From Nocardia wallacei (GTDB lineage Bacteria > Actinomycetota > Actinomycetes > Mycobacteriales > Mycobacteriaceae): DNA of 48,995 nucleotides. Position 1 is the stretch's first letter, and each line of letters begins with the position of its first letter. Positions 30,894 through 39,780 of this stretch are shown piece after piece. The notes under the pieces were generated by a model that did not search any database, had not been told where the DNA came from, and was given only the letters and a program-made list of their open reading frames with translations. A program made the translations under genes and the position numbers. Location: assembly GCF_029868745.1 (NCBI RefSeq), contig NZ_JARWOP010000295.1:1-48995 (forward strand). The letters run 5' to 3'.

Positions 30894-32201
30894 TTACCCG
30901 GTTTCGGCCGTTTGATGCGGATCGGCCTCCGCCACGAGTTCGTCGCCGATAGCGTTGTGGCGCATAGCAGACAGAGCGTGTAATGCGTGCGTGCGATCGA
31001 ACCAGAAGAACGCGTCGTAGCGGTCGCCGAGGACGGTGGGCACATAGTTGCCCCACTGTTCGCGTTCGGGGTGATAGACGACGCCGATCGCCCGGTGGCC
31101 CAACTCGTCGCCGAGCAGATCGGGGCGATCCCCGCTGGGGAAGACGAACACTCCACGCTCGGGCGCGTGCGCGTGCAGCACATCCTCGAGCGATCCGGCG
31201 CGTGCCGGGGGAACCGCCAGTTCGCGTGGTTGCGCACCCCAGAAATCTCCCGCGACCACCGTCCCGCGATGGCAACCGAATCCGATCAGCACCACCCGAT
31301 CACGGCCGTAGCGCTGCCGTGCGAGCTGGCCGATATTCACCTCGCCCCGCTCGGCCATCGTTGTTGCGCGCGCATCGCCGACGTGGGTGTTGTGGGCCCA
31401 TACGATCGCCTTCGAATCGGGCCCGTAATGGCTCCGCAATCGCTCCAGTGTGGCGTCCATGTGCCGGTCGCGGATATTCCATGAGTGGCGATCGCCGCCG
31501 ATCATGGTCCGGTAGTACCGCTCGGCACCGGCGACGACTTCGGCGTTCTGCCACGCCCGGAACGCGTCCCCACCGTCGGCGGCCGCTCTTGCGCGCAGCC
31601 GCACCAGCAGATCCACCACCTCGTTCTCGCAGCCGGCCGGAACGAACCGGGCGGCGCGGGCATAATCGGAAATATCCCCGTAAGGCTCGAAACACCGGTA
31701 AGCCGACAACGCCGCCGGCATTCCGGCCGGATCGTGCTCACGCACATGGAGCATGATCTCGTGCAACGACTCCCACAACGAATACACATCCAAGCCATGG
31801 AAACCGACGCGGGCGTGTTCGTCTCTTTCCGCGTTGTAGGTGCGCAGCCAGCGCGTGAAATCGACGACTTCCTCATTCGCCCACATCCATGTCGGCCACC
31901 GCCGAAATGCCAGCAACGCCGCGCGCGGATCCTCGGGTGCGCCGGGCAGACATCGCACCGAACGGTCGACCCGGTCGCAGTCGGGCCAGTCGCCCTCGAC
32001 CGCCACGAACGAAAAGCCCTTCTCCACGATCAATCGCCAACTCAGCAACGCCCGCCAGCGATAGAACTCGTCGGTGCCGTGGCTGGCCTCACCGATCAAT
32101 ACGACCGAAGCATCACCGACCCGGTCGAGCAACACATCCAAGTCGCCCGCATCCGTCAGCGGGGTGGCCAGTGCCGCGACGTCATCGCCGTACCGAGACA
32201 T
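30894..32201 (-). CDS. Erythromycin esterase-family protein
   Basis: This 435-residue protein has the erythromycin-esterase (EreA/succinoglycan SuccA) pattern: VLIGEASHGTDEFYRWRALL, FVAVEGDWPDCDRVDR, AIVWAHNTHVGDA, RVVLIGFGCHRGTVVA and NIGQLARQRYG, with several conserved His and Glu residues at the proposed active site. Relatives hydrolyse macrolide lactones, but many members act on other esters, so resistance should not be assumed. The ATG at 32201 has GGGAGGAGG. A lipoprotein gene follows after 37 bp. Confidence 0.88.
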   Translation of the reverse strand: MSRYGDDVAALATPLTDAGDLDVLLDRVGDASVVLIGEASHGTDEFYRWRALLSWRLIVEKGFSFVAVEGDWPDCDRVDRSVRCLPGAPEDPRAALLAFRRWPTWMWANEEVVDFTRWLRTYNAERDEHARVGFHGLDVYSLWESLHEIMLHVREHDPAGMPAALSAYRCFEPYGDISDYARAARFVPAGCENEVVDLLVRLRARAAADGGDAFRAWQNAEVVAGAERYYRTMIGGDRHSWNIRDRHMDATLERLRSHYGPDSKAIVWAHNTHVGDARATTMAERGEVNIGQLARQRYGRDRVVLIGFGCHRGTVVAGDFWGAQPRELAVPPARAGSLEDVLHAHAPERGVFVFPSGDRPDLLGDELGHRAIGVVYHPEREQWGNYVPTVLGDRYDAFFWFDRTHALHALSAMRHNAIGDELVAEADPHQTAETG

Positions 32202-32293
32202 ATCGACCTCCTCCCACCGTCGTGCTACCCGGTCGAGAAGCGTCGAACCACTATGCGCGGGCTTGTGACGGGTGGGCTGGGTAAGGTCCTCGG

Positions 32294-32665
32294 GTGAGTG
32301 AAGGTGAGCGGGAGTCGGCCCCATCGTTATTGCGGGTCCGAGTTCGGATGGCCGGCGCGGTTGCGGTGGTGACGATCGAGGGCGAGGTCGACAGCGGGAC
32401 CGCGGGGCGCATGGCGGCGGCGGTGCGCGAAGGGTTGGATCGCACCAAGGCGGGGTTCTGCGTCGTGGACCTGACCGGAGTCGAGCACTTCGGGGCGGCG
32501 GGTTTGAAGACTCTCGCCGCGACCAGCAGGGAGGCCGAGAACCGTCGCGAACCCCTGCGGGTGGTCGTCGACGCCAACCGCCCGGTCATTCGGCCCCTCG
32601 AGCTGTCGGGACTCGAGGAGGTCCTGGCGCTATATCACAGCGTCGAGGACGCACTCACCGCCTGA
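32294..32665 (+). CDS. STAS-domain anti-anti-sigma factor
   Basis: This 123-residue protein has the RsbV/SpoIIAA pattern: VAVVTIEGEVDSGTAGRMAA, then FCVVDLTGVEHFGAAGLKTL, in which the phosphorylatable Ser of typical family members is replaced by the G-A-A region. No obvious serine remains at the acceptor position, so it may be unregulated or controlled otherwise. A GTG start is used. The gene for an RsbW-like kinase follows on the opposite strand. Confidence 0.82.
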   Translation: MSEGERESAPSLLRVRVRMAGAVAVVTIEGEVDSGTAGRMAAAVREGLDRTKAGFCVVDLTGVEHFGAAGLKTLAATSREAENRREPLRVVVDANRPVIRPLELSGLEEVLALYHSVEDALTA

Positions 32666-32692
32666 CTCTCGCGCCGCGGTTCGGTCGCCTGG

Positions 32693-33148
32693 CTAGCTGC
32701 CGTCGGGTTCGTCGGGCGGTGGCGTGGCGGTCATGGGGGGAACGCGGGGGCGATCCAGCGGCAGCTCGGCCCACACTGTTTTGAACCTGGCGTAGTCGAT
32801 CACGCCCCACCCGGTGGCCAAGCGGTCGATGACGGTCATTCCGCGCCCACCGCGGTCGTCGGGTGTGCGCAGGTACGGCCCGCCGGGCCCACAGTCATCG
32901 ACCTCGATTCGCAGCCGTCCCGGGCGTGCTTGCACCCGGAACCGGGCCCGCCGCGGCGGCCGCCCGTGTTCGAGGGCATTGGTGACCAGTTCGTCGGCGA
33001 CCAGCACCGCGTCTTCGACCACGACACCGCTCCGCGGAGCGAGCAGCGTGCGCACCGCCTCCCTGACCTGCCACAGCGCAGTGTCGTCGAGATCGAATTC
33101 CGCGTCGTGTTCCTCGCCCTCGCCGATCGGCCCCAGTGGCGCCCTCAT
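32693..33148 (-). CDS. Anti-sigma factor / RsbW-like ATP-binding protein
   Basis: The protein has about 151 residues from the ATG at 33148 (longer TTG/GTG starts are possible) and carries a HATPase_c fold. The N box is ADELVTNALEHG, G1 is EVDDCGPGGP and G2 is DRGGRGM, followed by GWGVIDYARFKTVWAEL. Such kinases bind sigma factors and phosphorylate STAS partners. The convergent STAS gene is the obvious partner. No sigma factor is adjacent. Confidence 0.85.
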   Translation of the reverse strand: MRAPLGPIGEGEEHDAEFDLDDTALWQVREAVRTLLAPRSGVVVEDAVLVADELVTNALEHGRPPRRARFRVQARPGRLRIEVDDCGPGGPYLRTPDDRGGRGMTVIDRLATGWGVIDYARFKTVWAELPLDRPRVPPMTATPPPDEPDGS

Positions 33149-33374
33149 CACGTCCACCCGCCCTCTCCGCAAACTCGGGATACCGCCTGGCTACCCCACG
33201 ATCGCGGCGCGAAAACCATTGGGTGACAGGGCTCGCGGCGCGACAGTCGGCAGCGTCGGCGGCGATTGCCGATGGTAGCTAAATCGGTGCGCACACGGAG
33301 ACGCGGGTCCGTGTGTAGGAGGCGGAAGCCCGGGTACGCACGGCACAGAAAACCCAGAATTCGGAGGTCTCGTG

Positions 33375-33854
33375 ATGAGTAAATGGCTTACCCGTGTGGG
33401 CGTCTCCGCGGCGGCGGCGACAGTGGCGGCGATGGCGTCGGCGGGGCAGGCAGCGGCGGATCCGGCCAGCGTGGCGATCGACGGCAGTATGCAGGTGATG
33501 GGCATGAACGTCCTGCATGTCGATGCGCAAGGCCGGGGTGATGGGCCGGCTACCGGCACCTATGTCGCGAATGCGCAATGGGGCAATACGGCATTACCGG
33601 TCAAGGTGACCGGTCCGGTGACTTGTCTGCGCGCGCAAGGTAATACCGTATCGCTGGTCTATCCGATCACCAGCGCGCAGCCCGTGATGGTCTTCGCGCC
33701 GGATTCGATGGCCATCCAAATTACGGTGGCCAAGGGACAGAACGGCGCGCCGAACATGATCGGATACGGCATTCCGATGCCGACCAGTTCGTTCCGCGAC
33801 TGTCTGCCGGGCCCCACCCCGATGGTGTTCGACGGGACGATCGATATCAGCTGA
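33375..33854 (+). CDS. Secreted hypothetical protein
   Basis: This 159-residue protein has a signal peptide (MSKWLTRVGVSAAAATVAAM, cut after GQAAA) and a mature part of about 130 residues with two Cys (VTCLRAQGN, FRDCLPGP) likely joined by a disulfide. It is beta-rich with no recognised domain. An AGGTCTC ribosome-binding region precedes tandem GTG-ATG starts. A strong hairpin terminator lies 55 bp downstream, so the gene appears to be its own transcription unit. Confidence 0.7.
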   Translation: MSKWLTRVGVSAAAATVAAMASAGQAAADPASVAIDGSMQVMGMNVLHVDAQGRGDGPATGTYVANAQWGNTALPVKVTGPVTCLRAQGNTVSLVYPITSAQPVMVFAPDSMAIQITVAKGQNGAPNMIGYGIPMPTSSFRDCLPGPTPMVFDGTIDIS

Positions 33855-34185
33855 TACCGCAAGTCGGGCACCGCCGTCATCGCTGGTTCGGTGACGACGA
33901 AAGGTCAGGGCGGCGCGCCGGTGAGGGTATCGGCGCGCCGCCGACATAGCCGAATCATGGCATCCGAGTAGCACACTCACAGGCCGCGCTCGGGAAAGCC
34001 CTTCGGGGCAGGTGCCGGCGGCTCTCGCATCCGTTGACGTGCCTCCATCTCGTCGCGCAGTGCTTGCAGAGCTGAACCCTGCCCTGATGTCTTCCCTGTC
34101 CTGGCTGGTCCCGCCCGGAAAATTTATGCTGGGCAACCGCCGAATTCGGGTCTTCGGCATCTTGTCGGGACAGCAGCGAGGAGGT
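33855..34185. other. Intergenic region with terminator
   Basis: About 330 bp. It holds the hairpin at 33909-33942 and, beyond it, the promoter region of the mycolyltransferase gene. A frame open from 34012 into that gene lacks a ribosome-binding site and is not counted as coding. Confidence 0.45.
33909..33942 (+). terminator. Hairpin terminator, 12-bp perfect stem
   Basis: GGCGGCGCGCCG pairs perfectly with CGGCGCGCCGCC across the 10-nt loop GTGAGGGTAT. It lies 55 bp after the secreted-protein stop. No U-tract follows, as is usual for actinobacterial terminators. Confidence 0.7.
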
Positions 34186-35169
34186 ATGCGGGTGGCGCGA
34201 TCTGTGAGCCGGCGGCCATGGTTGGGGAAGGCTGGAGTCGTCGCGGTAGTGGTCCTGCTGATGTCGTGGGTCGGTGCGGCGGTGGCGCCGGCGGCGCCGG
34301 TGTACGCGCCGGTGCGGCAGGCGCCGGCGGGCGGATTCCAGGAATTGTCGGTGCCCTCCAGCATGGGGCCGATCAAGATTCAGGTGCAGTGGGCGGCGCG
34401 CGGCGGGAGTGCGGCTCTGTACGTACTCGACGGTCTGCGGGCGCCGGGCGATCACAGCCAGTGGACGACCGACACCGACGCGCTGCGCCAATTCGCGGGC
34501 GACAACGTCACTGTGGTGTTCCCGGTCGGCGGCCGCTCGAGTTTCTATACCGACTGGCACCGGCCGAGCAGCACCAATCGCCAAGCGACGACCTACCGGT
34601 GGGAGACCTTCCTCACCGCCGAATTGCCCGCTTTCCTGGCGCGTTTCGGCGTCTCGCGCACCAACAATGCCATCGTCGGCGCCTCCATGGGCGGTAACGC
34701 CGCCCTGACGCTGGCCGCCCACCACCGCGACCAGTTCAAGTTCGCCGGATCCTTCTCCGGATTCGTGCACCCGACCTTCCCGATGTGGAACGAAGCGATG
34801 CGCGCGGCCATGTGGGACGAGGGCAACTTCAACGTAGACGACATGTGGGGCCCCGCAAGCGATCCCGCCTGGCGCCGCAACGACGCCACCGAACAGGCCG
34901 AATTGCTACGCGGCCTCCCGATGTACATCTGGGCCGGAAACGGCGTGCCGGGCCCGCCGGACCTGCCGAACGGCGTCGGCAACACGGTAAATGCCATGGG
35001 CCTGGACGCAATGACGATGGTAGCGGCACAGATGTTCCGAGATCGACTATCGGCCTTGGGCATTCCCGCGCGCGTCGACATCGGCAACGGCACCCACACC
35101 TGGGCGTACTGGCAACAGGCCCTGGCAACAGCCCGCCCAATGATCCTCGACACCCTCGGCGCACACTGA
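34186..35169 (+). CDS. Mycolyltransferase / antigen 85-type esterase
   Basis: This 327-residue exported protein has a signal peptide (about 1-37), then the Ag85 fold: LSVPSSMGPIKIQVQWA, LYVLDGLRA, DTDALRQFAGDNVTVVFPVGG, the nucleophile Ser167 in GASMGGNAAL and a late His in GNGTHTWAYW. The family moves mycolic acids between trehalose and the cell wall. ATG 34186 has a GCGAGGAGG ribosome-binding site. It supports a mycolate-bearing host. A truncated acetyltransferase frame overlaps its 3' end. Confidence 0.92.
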   Translation: MRVARSVSRRPWLGKAGVVAVVVLLMSWVGAAVAPAAPVYAPVRQAPAGGFQELSVPSSMGPIKIQVQWAARGGSAALYVLDGLRAPGDHSQWTTDTDALRQFAGDNVTVVFPVGGRSSFYTDWHRPSSTNRQATTYRWETFLTAELPAFLARFGVSRTNNAIVGASMGGNAALTLAAHHRDQFKFAGSFSGFVHPTFPMWNEAMRAAMWDEGNFNVDDMWGPASDPAWRRNDATEQAELLRGLPMYIWAGNGVPGPPDLPNGVGNTVNAMGLDAMTMVAAQMFRDRLSALGIPARVDIGNGTHTWAYWQQALATARPMILDTLGAH

Positions 35170-35502
35170 CCTGTAGGGGGTGCCTACGCCTCGGCTTCTG
35201 TACTCGGGGAGTACGAATGCGTTGCTGAGATAGCCCCAGCGTGAGGCGGGTAGGCCGGGGCGGGGCATTCGTTCGAATAGGGCGAGGTTGACCATGCCGA
35301 CTGCGTCGCTGTCGATCTCGGCCAGGAATGTCGTCCGGCGGGATGACTCGGCGGCGTACCACTGGGCGAATTGATCGTCGAATCCGTTGTCCTCGAGTGG
35401 GCGGCCTGCTTGTTCCTCCGCCCATTGCCTGCGCAGCTGGGCCAGGGCTGGTATGTCGCGGTCGTCGGTCTGTCGGATGGTGACAGCGGGGGTGCAGGGC
35501 AT
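35047..35502 (-). pseudogene. GNAT acetyltransferase, truncated
   Basis: The first 107 or so residues have a GNAT N-terminal half: VTIRQTDDRDIPALAQLRRQ, FLAEIDSDAVGMVNLALFER, WGYLSNAFVLPEYRSRGVG. The acetyl-CoA loop is cut right after RGVG (about 35182), where the sequence becomes the antisense of the mycolyltransferase end. The catalytic C-terminal half is missing, so it is probably inactive. The break lies within about 15 bp of the neighbouring gene's stop, which looks like a deletion junction. Confidence 0.65.
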
Positions 35503-35548
35503 CGGCCAGTATATGGCGCTCGACCCCGATAGGTGCTAGCGTCGCGCA

Positions 35549-35570
35549 ATAAGTTCGGATTCTGAACTAT
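35549..35570. promoter_or_regulatory. MarR-type operator upstream of GMC oxidoreductase
   Basis: AGTTC-N7-GAACT (35552-35568) is a perfect 5-bp-arm inverted repeat 37 bp upstream of the GMC start. The 11-mer TTCTGAACTAT inside it is repeated directly upstream of the MarR gene (37767-37777), which suggests that the MarR protein binds both. Confidence 0.6.
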
Positions 35571-35604
35571 TTCGGGCTGATCGGTTGGGACAGCGGAGGT
35601 CTGG

Positions 35605-37278
35605 ATGACGTGGGCACGGACGACCAAGGCTTCCGGCGGCCCGGGATCGGCCGACTACGTCGTGGTGGGATCGGGCAGCGCGGGCGCGGTCGTCGCGCGA
35701 CGCCTGGCCGACACCGGCGCGACGGTGACGCTGATCGAGTCGGGGCGGCAGCTTCGCGGACCGCTCGTCACGGTCCCCGGCATGTGCGGGGCCATCCACG
35801 CGATGACGTCGCTGCAACGTCGCGTCACCTGGCCCGCCTACTCGGTTGCGCAGCGGCACATGAACAATCGCAGACTTCCCCAGTCCCATGGCCGGGCGCT
35901 CGGCGGCGGCAGCGTCATCAACGGCATGGCGTTCGTGCGTGGGAACCGCCGCAACTACGACGACTGGGCGGCCGACGGCGCCGCGGGCTGGGGATTCTCC
36001 GATGTGCTGCCGTCTTTTCGGCGGCTGGAGAGTTTCGAGGACGGGCCGAGCGAGCTTCGCGGCGGCACCGGTCCGATCGCGGTCGGACGGTCCACGGGTC
36101 TGGCTCCGGTCACCGAAAGCTTCATGGCCGCGTTGTCGGCGACGACCGGCATCGGGCCGAACGACGACTACAACGGGGCACAGCAGGCAGGCGTCGCCGC
36201 ACTACAGCAGAGCATCGGCGCGGGCCGGCGGGTGGGCACCGATCGCGGGTATCTGTGGGCCGCCCCGCCCACTCTCCGGATAGTGACCGGTGTGACAGCG
36301 ACCCGGGTCGTCGTGGAGAACGGCCGCGCGGTCGCAGTCGAGTTGGTAGCGGGCGGGAATCGTCGGATCGAGCCCGCGCGGGCCGGCCGTGAGGTCATAG
36401 TCTGTGCCGGATCGCTGGGCACGCCGCGTCTGCTGATGCTGTCCGGCATCGGCCGTGCCGCGCATCTGCGTGAGCACGGGATCGATGTCATCGCCGACCT
36501 TCCGGTGGGCGACAACCTGCACGATCATCTGTTCGTCCCGATGTCCTATCTCGCGCCCAGCGGTCGGCGCGCATCCCCGTTGAGCTTTGCCGGAGCGATG
36601 GCACGGGAATGCGTGCGCCCGCGATCGACATATCTGTCGAACACGCTGTTCGAGGCCGTCGGCTTCGTACACAGCGGAGTCCGGACCCGGACGGACGTGC
36701 CCGACCTGCAGATGTTCATCCTGCCCATGAGCTATCCGGAAAACCAGGACGAGCCGGGACTGCATCTGGCCGCCGACCCGTCGCCGTCGCTGACCCTGCT
36801 CCCTACGATGCTCTACCCGCAGAGCCGGGGGACGGTGCGGCTGGCGTCGACCGATCCGTTCGCCGCCCCCCTCATAGACCCGAATTACCTTGCCGAACCG
36901 CAGGATTCGGCGACCCTGATCGCCGGGATGGAGCTGGTGCGCGAGACGATCGGGCATGGCGCGGTCGCCTCGGAGGTGGGGCGCGAGGTGCTTCCGGGAG
37001 CAGGGGCAACCGGTGTGGACTTGGCGGAGTTCGTGCGGCGCAATGCGTCGGGTGTGTACCACCCGGTCGGAACCTGCCGGATGGGCACCGACGAGCGTGC
37101 GGTGGTCGATCCCCGACTGCGGGTGCACGGCATCGCGGGACTTCGCGTGGCCGACGCGTCGATCATGCCGAGCATCGTCGGCGGCAACACGAATGCCGCG
37201 GCGATGATGATCGGCGAGCGGGCCGCCGAGCTGATCATCGACTGTGGTCGGTCGCCTCGCCCGCACGCAGCGGATTAG
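35605..37278 (+). CDS. GMC-family FAD oxidoreductase
   Basis: This 557-residue flavoprotein has the FAD-binding GxGxxG segment YVVVGSGSAGAVVARRLADT. GMC signature 1 is HGRALGGGSVINGMAFVRGN and signature 2 is GSLGTPRLLMLSGIG. The C-terminal active-site His lies in YHPVGTCRMG and in the GNTNAAAMMIGERAAELI stretch. Members oxidise alcohols (choline, glucose, cholesterol-like or fatty alcohols); this substrate is not evident. Its 3' end overlaps the opposing MarR gene by 44 bp. Confidence 0.93.
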   Translation: MTWARTTKASGGPGSADYVVVGSGSAGAVVARRLADTGATVTLIESGRQLRGPLVTVPGMCGAIHAMTSLQRRVTWPAYSVAQRHMNNRRLPQSHGRALGGGSVINGMAFVRGNRRNYDDWAADGAAGWGFSDVLPSFRRLESFEDGPSELRGGTGPIAVGRSTGLAPVTESFMAALSATTGIGPNDDYNGAQQAGVAALQQSIGAGRRVGTDRGYLWAAPPTLRIVTGVTATRVVVENGRAVAVELVAGGNRRIEPARAGREVIVCAGSLGTPRLLMLSGIGRAAHLREHGIDVIADLPVGDNLHDHLFVPMSYLAPSGRRASPLSFAGAMARECVRPRSTYLSNTLFEAVGFVHSGVRTRTDVPDLQMFILPMSYPENQDEPGLHLAADPSPSLTLLPTMLYPQSRGTVRLASTDPFAAPLIDPNYLAEPQDSATLIAGMELVRETIGHGAVASEVGREVLPGAGATGVDLAEFVRRNASGVYHPVGTCRMGTDERAVVDPRLRVHGIAGLRVADASIMPSIVGGNTNAAAMMIGERAAELIIDCGRSPRPHAAD

Positions 37279-37765
37279 GAACGGACGGCTGCGGTTCGCC
37301 GCTGAGCTTCCGGAGTGTGGCGATACAGGCATGAAGTTCGTCGAGCGACACCCCGGCGGCCTTGGCGCGGAAGTACTCGTGCAGTCGATGCAGCGATTCC
37401 TCTTGTGTCGCAACGCCTTTCCGGGTTACTTCGAGCCTCGTGACCCGGCGGTCGGTGGGCGACAACGTCCGTCGCAGCAGGCCCGCCGCGACGAGCTTCT
37501 CGATGTCCGATGTGATCGTGCTCGGCAGCACGCTGAGGAAATCGACCAGCAGTCCCGGGCGGTCGAGACCGGCGTGGACGAGAAAGACGATGCCCAAGGC
37601 GCGTTCGGAGATTCCGCGTCGCCGCGCGACCGGCAGCGTCAGGTTCGCGATCATCCGCCGCACGTCGGTCACGGCACCGAGGAAATCGACGATATCGCTG
37701 TCCTCAGCAGCGCCAATGGTGTCGGTCACGGAGTCAGACTGTACTCCATCTTCCCGAATATTCAT
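37235..37765 (-). CDS. MarR-family transcriptional regulator
   Basis: This 176-residue winged-helix protein has the MarR pattern: LARRRGISERALGIVFLVHA-like core, LSVLPSTITSDIEKLVAAGL (recognition region) and the wing RRTLSPTDRRVTRLEVTRKG. It converges with the GMC gene and diverges from the AveC-like gene. Its start codon lies inside one half of the operator at 37758-37777, a sign of autorepression. Confidence 0.88.
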   Translation of the reverse strand: MNIREDGVQSDSVTDTIGAAEDSDIVDFLGAVTDVRRMIANLTLPVARRRGISERALGIVFLVHAGLDRPGLLVDFLSVLPSTITSDIEKLVAAGLLRRTLSPTDRRVTRLEVTRKGVATQEESLHRLHEYFRAKAAGVSLDELHACIATLRKLSGEPQPSVPNPLRAGEATDHSR

Positions 37766-37777
37766 TTTCTGAACTAT
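37758..37777. promoter_or_regulatory. MarR-type operator at the MarR start
   Basis: ATATTC-N7-GAACTAT is an imperfect dyad overlapping the MarR start codon. It shares the 11-mer TTCTGAACTAT with the site upstream of the GMC gene. It also lies between MarR and the divergent AveC-like gene, so the regulator could control all three. Confidence 0.55.
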
Positions 37778-37851
37778 ATGGGTTACGCTCTACTTCGAGG
37801 CGAGAGTCGCCTCCTGCGCCCTGAGGTCGCGGGGGATCCGCACGGAGTGCC

Positions 37852-38946
37852 ATGAAGTCGTCCGAATCAAAATCCACACCGTCATGGCGGACCCTCACCT
37901 GCTGGGTTGTCGCGGTTGTCGCGGCCGGGGCCATCCTCGTGACCTCCGAAAAGCACGGGCCGGCGGCACCGGACAACCGCAATCCCGACGGAGCGAATAC
38001 GCCATTGCCCGTCGAACCGCTGCTTTCCGGGATCGACTGGATCACCGTCGGGCAGGTCGCGGCGATCGGCCTGTTCATCGCGACCGTCATCGCCTCGGTC
38101 TGGGGCTGGCGGCGCTATCCGGGGCATCCGGTGATATTGATGGTCATCGCGTCCAGCACGCTGTTCTGGCTCGACCCGTACAACAATTGGGCGATCGGCC
38201 TCGTCTACAACCCGCGACTGTGGCACTTTCCCCGAGAGTGGCCGTGGCTGAACATATCGCCGATCATCGAGCCGCTGACGTCGTTCGTCTACGCGCCCTA
38301 CATCCTGCTTCCGTACTTCGTGGCGATGCCGATCCTGCGAGCCGTGCAACGCCGCCGCGAGCCGGACGCGCTCGTGTGGCGGCGCCCGTTGATCTGCCTG
38401 GCGGTGCTGACTTTCGTCGTCGGTCTCCTCTGGGACGCCGCCCAGGAGATCTTCCTGGTCCGCACCCAGTTTCTGACCTACTCGCATGTCATCGACTTCG
38501 GCACGATCGATGCGGGCAAGAACAGTCAGTTCCCGATGCTGATGGCGAGTGTGCTGATCACGATCGTGATGATCCCGGCGTCAGTGCTGCTCTATCGCGA
38601 CGATACGGGGCGAACACAGGCGGAGAAGATCGCCCGGCGGTTCGGCTTCCACGCCCGCCATCCCAGGCTCGCAACGTTTTTGGTGATGGCGGTTGCGCTC
38701 AGTGTCGCGATGTTCGGCTTCAGCACGTCGTTCTGGGCGGTGCGCGCGACCGGCGCGGCGTCCACGGTCGCTTGCCCGTGGCCGTACCCGACCGCGAAGA
38801 CGTGGGATCCGCGCGGATACTACGAATCCCAGGGCGCCCCAGGGCCTTTCACGTCCGGAGCCGCCGACACGTGGCAGATCGGGCAGCCCGACGGCCGACC
38901 CGCCCGCATCGACCAGGAATCCGACCGCTGCGGCCGCCATGATTGA
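37852..38946 (+). CDS. AveC-like (spirocyclase family) membrane protein
   Basis: This 364-residue multi-pass membrane protein has the AveC-family segments FWLDPYNNWAIGLVYNPRLW, EPLTSFVYAPYILLPYF and LTFVVGLLWDAAQEIFLV, with about seven helices and a polar C-terminal tail. AveC of avermectin biosynthesis shapes the spiroketal. Many actinobacteria carry homologues without a polyketide cluster, and no PKS is visible here. It heads a likely three-gene operon with CbbQ/CbbO 15 bp downstream. Confidence 0.8.
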   Translation: MKSSESKSTPSWRTLTCWVVAVVAAGAILVTSEKHGPAAPDNRNPDGANTPLPVEPLLSGIDWITVGQVAAIGLFIATVIASVWGWRRYPGHPVILMVIASSTLFWLDPYNNWAIGLVYNPRLWHFPREWPWLNISPIIEPLTSFVYAPYILLPYFVAMPILRAVQRRREPDALVWRRPLICLAVLTFVVGLLWDAAQEIFLVRTQFLTYSHVIDFGTIDAGKNSQFPMLMASVLITIVMIPASVLLYRDDTGRTQAEKIARRFGFHARHPRLATFLVMAVALSVAMFGFSTSFWAVRATGAASTVACPWPYPTAKTWDPRGYYESQGAPGPFTSGAADTWQIGQPDGRPARIDQESDRCGRHD

Positions 38947-38961
38947 GCGAACGGGACACCG

Positions 38962-39780
38962 ATGACTCTGACGAACAGCGCCGCGCCGCAAAGCTTCCGG
39001 GAGACACCGTTCTACCGCCCGGTCGGCGACGAGGTCGAGATCTTCCGGGCGGCGGCCGGCCGCGGTCTGCCGTTGTTGCTGAAGGGTCCCACCGGGTGCG
39101 GAAAGACCCGGTTCGTGGAGGCCATGGCCGCCGAGAACGATCGGCGGCTGATTACGGTGGCCGGGCACGAGGACCTGACCTCCGCGGATCTGGTAGGCCG
39201 TTTCCTGCTGCGGGGCGGCGAAACGGCTTGGGTGGACGGGCCTTTGACGCGGGCCGTGCGCGAGGGCGCCATCTTCTATCTGGACGAGGTGGTGGAGGCG
39301 CGCCAGGACACCACCGTGGTCATTCATCCGCTGGCCGATCACCGTCGTGCGCTGCCGATCGATCGACTGGGGACGACGGTGCCGGCGGCGCCGGGTTTTC
39401 AGCTGGTGATCTCCTACAATCCCGGCTATCAAAGCGTGTTGAAGAATCTCAAGGAGTCGACGCGCCAGCGGTTCATCGCCATCGAACTCGGTTTTCCGCC
39501 CGCAGAAATCGAGACCGAGGTGGTCGCGCACGAAGCCGGGCTCGACAGCGGCACCGCGCACGCACTTGTGGTGTTGGGCAACACGATTCGCGATCTGGAC
39601 GGATCGCCGCTGCGCGAGGTGGCGTCCACCCGGATGCTGATCCTCGCGGGCAGCCTGGTAGCGGAAGGATTGAGCCTGCGCGCCGCCGTGCGGTCGGCCG
39701 TGGTGCAAGTGCTGTCCGACGATCATGAGGTGGTCCGCGCGCTCGGCGAACTCGCCGACGCCGTGCTGCCCCGAGCATGA
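38962..39780 (+). CDS. CbbQ/NirQ/NorQ-type MoxR AAA+ ATPase
   Basis: This 272-residue AAA+ protein has Walker A KGPTGCGKTR (41-50), the segment VAGHEDLTSADLVGRFLLRG typical of CbbQ/NorQ, Walker B AIFYLDEVVEAR, sensor-1 LVISYNPGYQSVLK, the arginine finger STRQRF and a C-terminal CbbQ_C domain. With a VWA partner these ATPases remodel and activate target enzymes (Rubisco, nitric oxide reductase). No such target gene is in this window. It is coupled by ATGA to the next gene. Confidence 0.92.
   Translation: MTLTNSAAPQSFRETPFYRPVGDEVEIFRAAAGRGLPLLLKGPTGCGKTRFVEAMAAENDRRLITVAGHEDLTSADLVGRFLLRGGETAWVDGPLTRAVREGAIFYLDEVVEARQDTTVVIHPLADHRRALPIDRLGTTVPAAPGFQLVISYNPGYQSVLKNLKESTRQRFIAIELGFPPAEIETEVVAHEAGLDSGTAHALVVLGNTIRDLDGSPLREVASTRMLILAGSLVAEGLSLRAAVRSAVVQVLSDDHEVVRALGELADAVLPRA

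Noticed and set aside
30894..32201. Macrolide resistance gene
   Set aside because: The erythromycin-esterase family is broad and this chromosomal member has no resistance context, so only the family name is supported.
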